Part shown: positions 44,037 through 45,745 of the stretch, in pieces
How the letters are laid out: every line of letters begins with the position of its first letter
Numbering within the stretch: the stretch's first letter is position 1
Origin: Aliarcobacter sp.
GTDB lineage: Bacteria > Campylobacterota > Campylobacteria > Campylobacterales > Arcobacteraceae
NCBI GenBank assembly: GCA_028681275.1
Contig: JAQUIV010000002.1
Span: forward strand, 1-45,745
Reading direction: 5' to 3'
DNA length: 45,745 bases
The notes under the pieces: generated by a model
What the model was told of the DNA's origin: nothing
The model's input: only the letters and a program-made list of their open reading frames with translations
Database searches by the model: none
Program-made: the position numbers and the translations under genes

Positions 44037-45745
44037 ATGGATTATGACGTAATCGTTGTTGGTGGTGGTCATGCAGGAATTGAAGCATCACTAGCAAGTG
44101 CAAGAATGGGTAAAAAAACTCTTTTAATAACTATGTTAGTAGAACAAATTGGAGCAGCAAGTTGTAACCCAGCTGTTGGAGGACTTGCTAAAGGACATTT
44201 AGTTCGAGAGCTTGATGCAATCGGTGGAGAAATGGGACTTTGTACAGATGCAGCAGGTATTCAATTTAGAATATTAAATGCCTCTAAAGGTGCAGCAGTT
44301 CAAGGAAGCCGAGCTCAAATAGATATGGATAGATATAGAGAGTATATGAGAAAAGTTTGTCATAACACTCCTAATTTAGAAGTTTATCAAGATGAAGTAT
44401 CTTCGCTGTTAGTAAATGATGAAAACGAAGTTTATGGAGTTAAAACAAAATTAACTGAACAATTCACTTCTAAAAAAGTTATTATAACAACTGGTACTTT
44501 TATGAGAGGACTTATTCACATCGGTGAAAATAGATATGATGCAGGTCGAGCTTGGGAATTACCATCAAGTACACTTTCAATTCAATTAAAAGAGTTAGGA
44601 TTAAATGTTGGAAGACTAAAAACAGGAACTCCATCAAGAATTGATGCAAACTCTATTGATTTTTCAGTTATGGATATGCACGGTGGTGATGTAAATCCAT
44701 CTCCATTTTCATTTAGAACAGATAAATCAAAATTTGCTCCAACACAATATCCATGTTATATCACATACACAAATCTAAATACACATGAAAAAATCTCTTC
44801 AAACTTCTATCGAGCGCCACTTTTTACAGGTCAGATTGAGGGATTAGGACCAAGATATTGTCCAAGTATTGAAGATAAAGTAAATAGATTTTCAGAACGT
44901 GATAGACATCAACTATTTTTAGAACCACAAACAGCAATGTGTACAGAATATTATATTAATGGTTTATCAACATCTTTACCCATTGATGTTCAAAAAGATA
45001 TGATTCACTCAATCGCTGGACTTGAGAATGCAAAAATCATAAGATATGGATATGCTATTGAATATGATTATGTCGATCCAACAGAATTAAAACATACACT
45101 TGAAACTAAAAAAATCAAAAATCTTTATAATGCTGGACAAATAAATGCAACAACAGGTTATGAAGAAGCAGCAGCTCAAGGATTAATGGCTGGAATTAAT
45201 GCAGTACTTGCAATTGATGGAAAAGAACCATTTATTCTTAGACGTGATGAGGCATATATTGGAGTTTTAATTGATGATTTAGTTACAAAAGGAACTAATG
45301 AACCATATAGAATGTTTACTTCACGTGCTGAATATAGACTTTTATTAAGAGAAGAAAATGCTGATTTAAGACTAAGTCAATATGGACATGAATTTGGTTT
45401 GATAGACGATGTTACAATTGCTAAAGTTGAAAATAAAAGAAAAATTTTAGAAGATGCTATTGAATTTATGGCAAATGAATGGGTTACTTCTAAAAAAGAG
45501 ACTTTAGAACTTCTTGATTCAATTGGTGAAGAAAAAATCAATGACAAAGTTTTACTTGTAGATTTAATAGGAAGAAATACTATTGATGCTCCTAAATTTG
45601 ATAAATTAGTTCCAAGTTTAGCGCACATTGATGAGTATTTAAAAGAGCAAATAATCATTGAAGCAAAATATTACAGATATATTCAAAAACAACAAAAACA
45701 AATTGAAAAAATGAAAAAAATGTTAAAAACAACAATTCCTGAGAA
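44037..45745 (+). CDS. mnmG: tRNA uridine-5-carboxymethylaminomethyl modification enzyme MnmG, 3' end cut off
   Basis: FAD-dependent enzyme that, with MnmE, modifies U34 of several tRNAs. The frame is open to the end of the window (569 codons seen; the family has about 620-630). The N-terminal FAD motif [19 protein letters not shown] is at residues 7-25, followed by [14 protein letters not shown] and [29 protein letters not shown] and [14 protein letters not shown] are also typical. The ATG has AAGGA seven bases upstream. The last residues seen enter the helical C-terminal domain ([19 protein letters not shown]). Confidence 0.97.
   Translation, partial: MDYDVIVVGGGHAGIEASLASARMGKKTLLITMLVEQIGAASCNPAVGGLAKGHLVRELDAIGGEMGLCTDAAGIQFRILNASKGAAVQGSRAQIDMDRYREYMRKVCHNTPNLEVYQDEVSSLLVNDENEVYGVKTKLTEQFTSKKVIITTGTFMRGLIHIGENRYDAGRAWELPSSTLSIQLKELGLNVGRLKTGTPSRIDANSIDFSVMDMHGGDVNPSPFSFRTDKSKFAPTQYPCYITYTNLNTHEKISSNFYRAPLFTGQIEGLGPRYCPSIEDKVNRFSERDRHQLFLEPQTAMCTEYYINGLSTSLPIDVQKDMIHSIAGLENAKIIRYGYAIEYDYVDPTELKHTLETKKIKNLYNAGQINATTGYEEAAAQGLMAGINAVLAIDGKEPFILRRDEAYIGVLIDDLVTKGTNEPYRMFTSRAEYRLLLREENADLRLSQYGHEFGLIDDVTIAKVENKRKILEDAIEFMANEWVTSKKETLELLDSIGEEKINDKVLLVDLIGRNTIDAPKFDKLVPSLAHIDEYLKEQIIIEAKYYRYIQKQQKQIEKMKKMLKTTIPE

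Overview
The window is AT-rich, gene-dense bacterial chromosome from a member of Campylobacterota, most likely the Arcobacter/Aliarcobacter group. Evidence for this: topA next to bioB, a complex I operon whose NuoE and NuoF positions hold short proteins that are not the NADH-oxidising subunits, futalosine-type menaquinone synthesis (MqnD), the fabZ-lpxA-clpX-mreB-mreC order, and extended -10 promoters of the T-rich + TATAAT/TAGAAT type without clear -35 boxes. Almost everything is core genome. I see no tRNA, rRNA, insertion sequence, prophage or CRISPR array.

Layout. (1) 93-3530, plus strand: recA, then eno with an FtsB-like membrane protein and an AMIN-domain envelope protein. (2) 3594-9580, minus strand: a lysozyme-fold secreted protein, then mqnD-murB-topA-phosphoesterase-bioB, tightly packed. 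(3) 9638-23504, minus strand: a complete 14-gene nuo operon, nuoA to nuoN. (4) 23705-25804, minus strand: an AAA ATPase with a small membrane protein. (5) 25913-36274: an accessory-like stretch. It holds two paralogous Sel1-type lipoproteins, a TetR regulator divergent from an unknown protein fused by overlap to a SulP transporter, a small unknown protein, endonuclease IV, an NDH-2-like flavoprotein, and a heme-motif c-di-GMP phosphodiesterase next to a neurotransmitter:sodium symporter family transporter. (6) 36292-43880: a small lipoprotein, queH-lpxB, fabZ-lpxA-clpX-mreB-mreC and riboflavin synthase. (7) 44037 to the end: the 5' part of mnmG.

How genes work together. Complex I feeds menaquinone (made with MqnD). 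It lacks the NADH dehydrogenase module, so NADH is more likely oxidised by the separate NDH-2-like enzyme at 31622, while complex I takes electrons from another carrier (in Campylobacter/Helicobacter, flavodoxin). TopA, RecA, Nfo, MreB/C, MurB and LpxA/B are housekeeping.

Most interesting points. The protein at the NuoF position is collinear with the C-terminal half of NuoG, which suggests a NuoG-derived duplicate rather than a NuoF. NuoG carries two complete four-cysteine ferredoxin motifs. A small lipoprotein appears to start at an AUA codon. All five convergent gene junctions carry perfect or near-perfect hairpins, four of which run into coding sequence. mnmG has a long perfect leader hairpin. 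The c-di-GMP phosphodiesterase has a perfect palindrome just upstream of its -10 box. I found no convincing new defence or mobile system.
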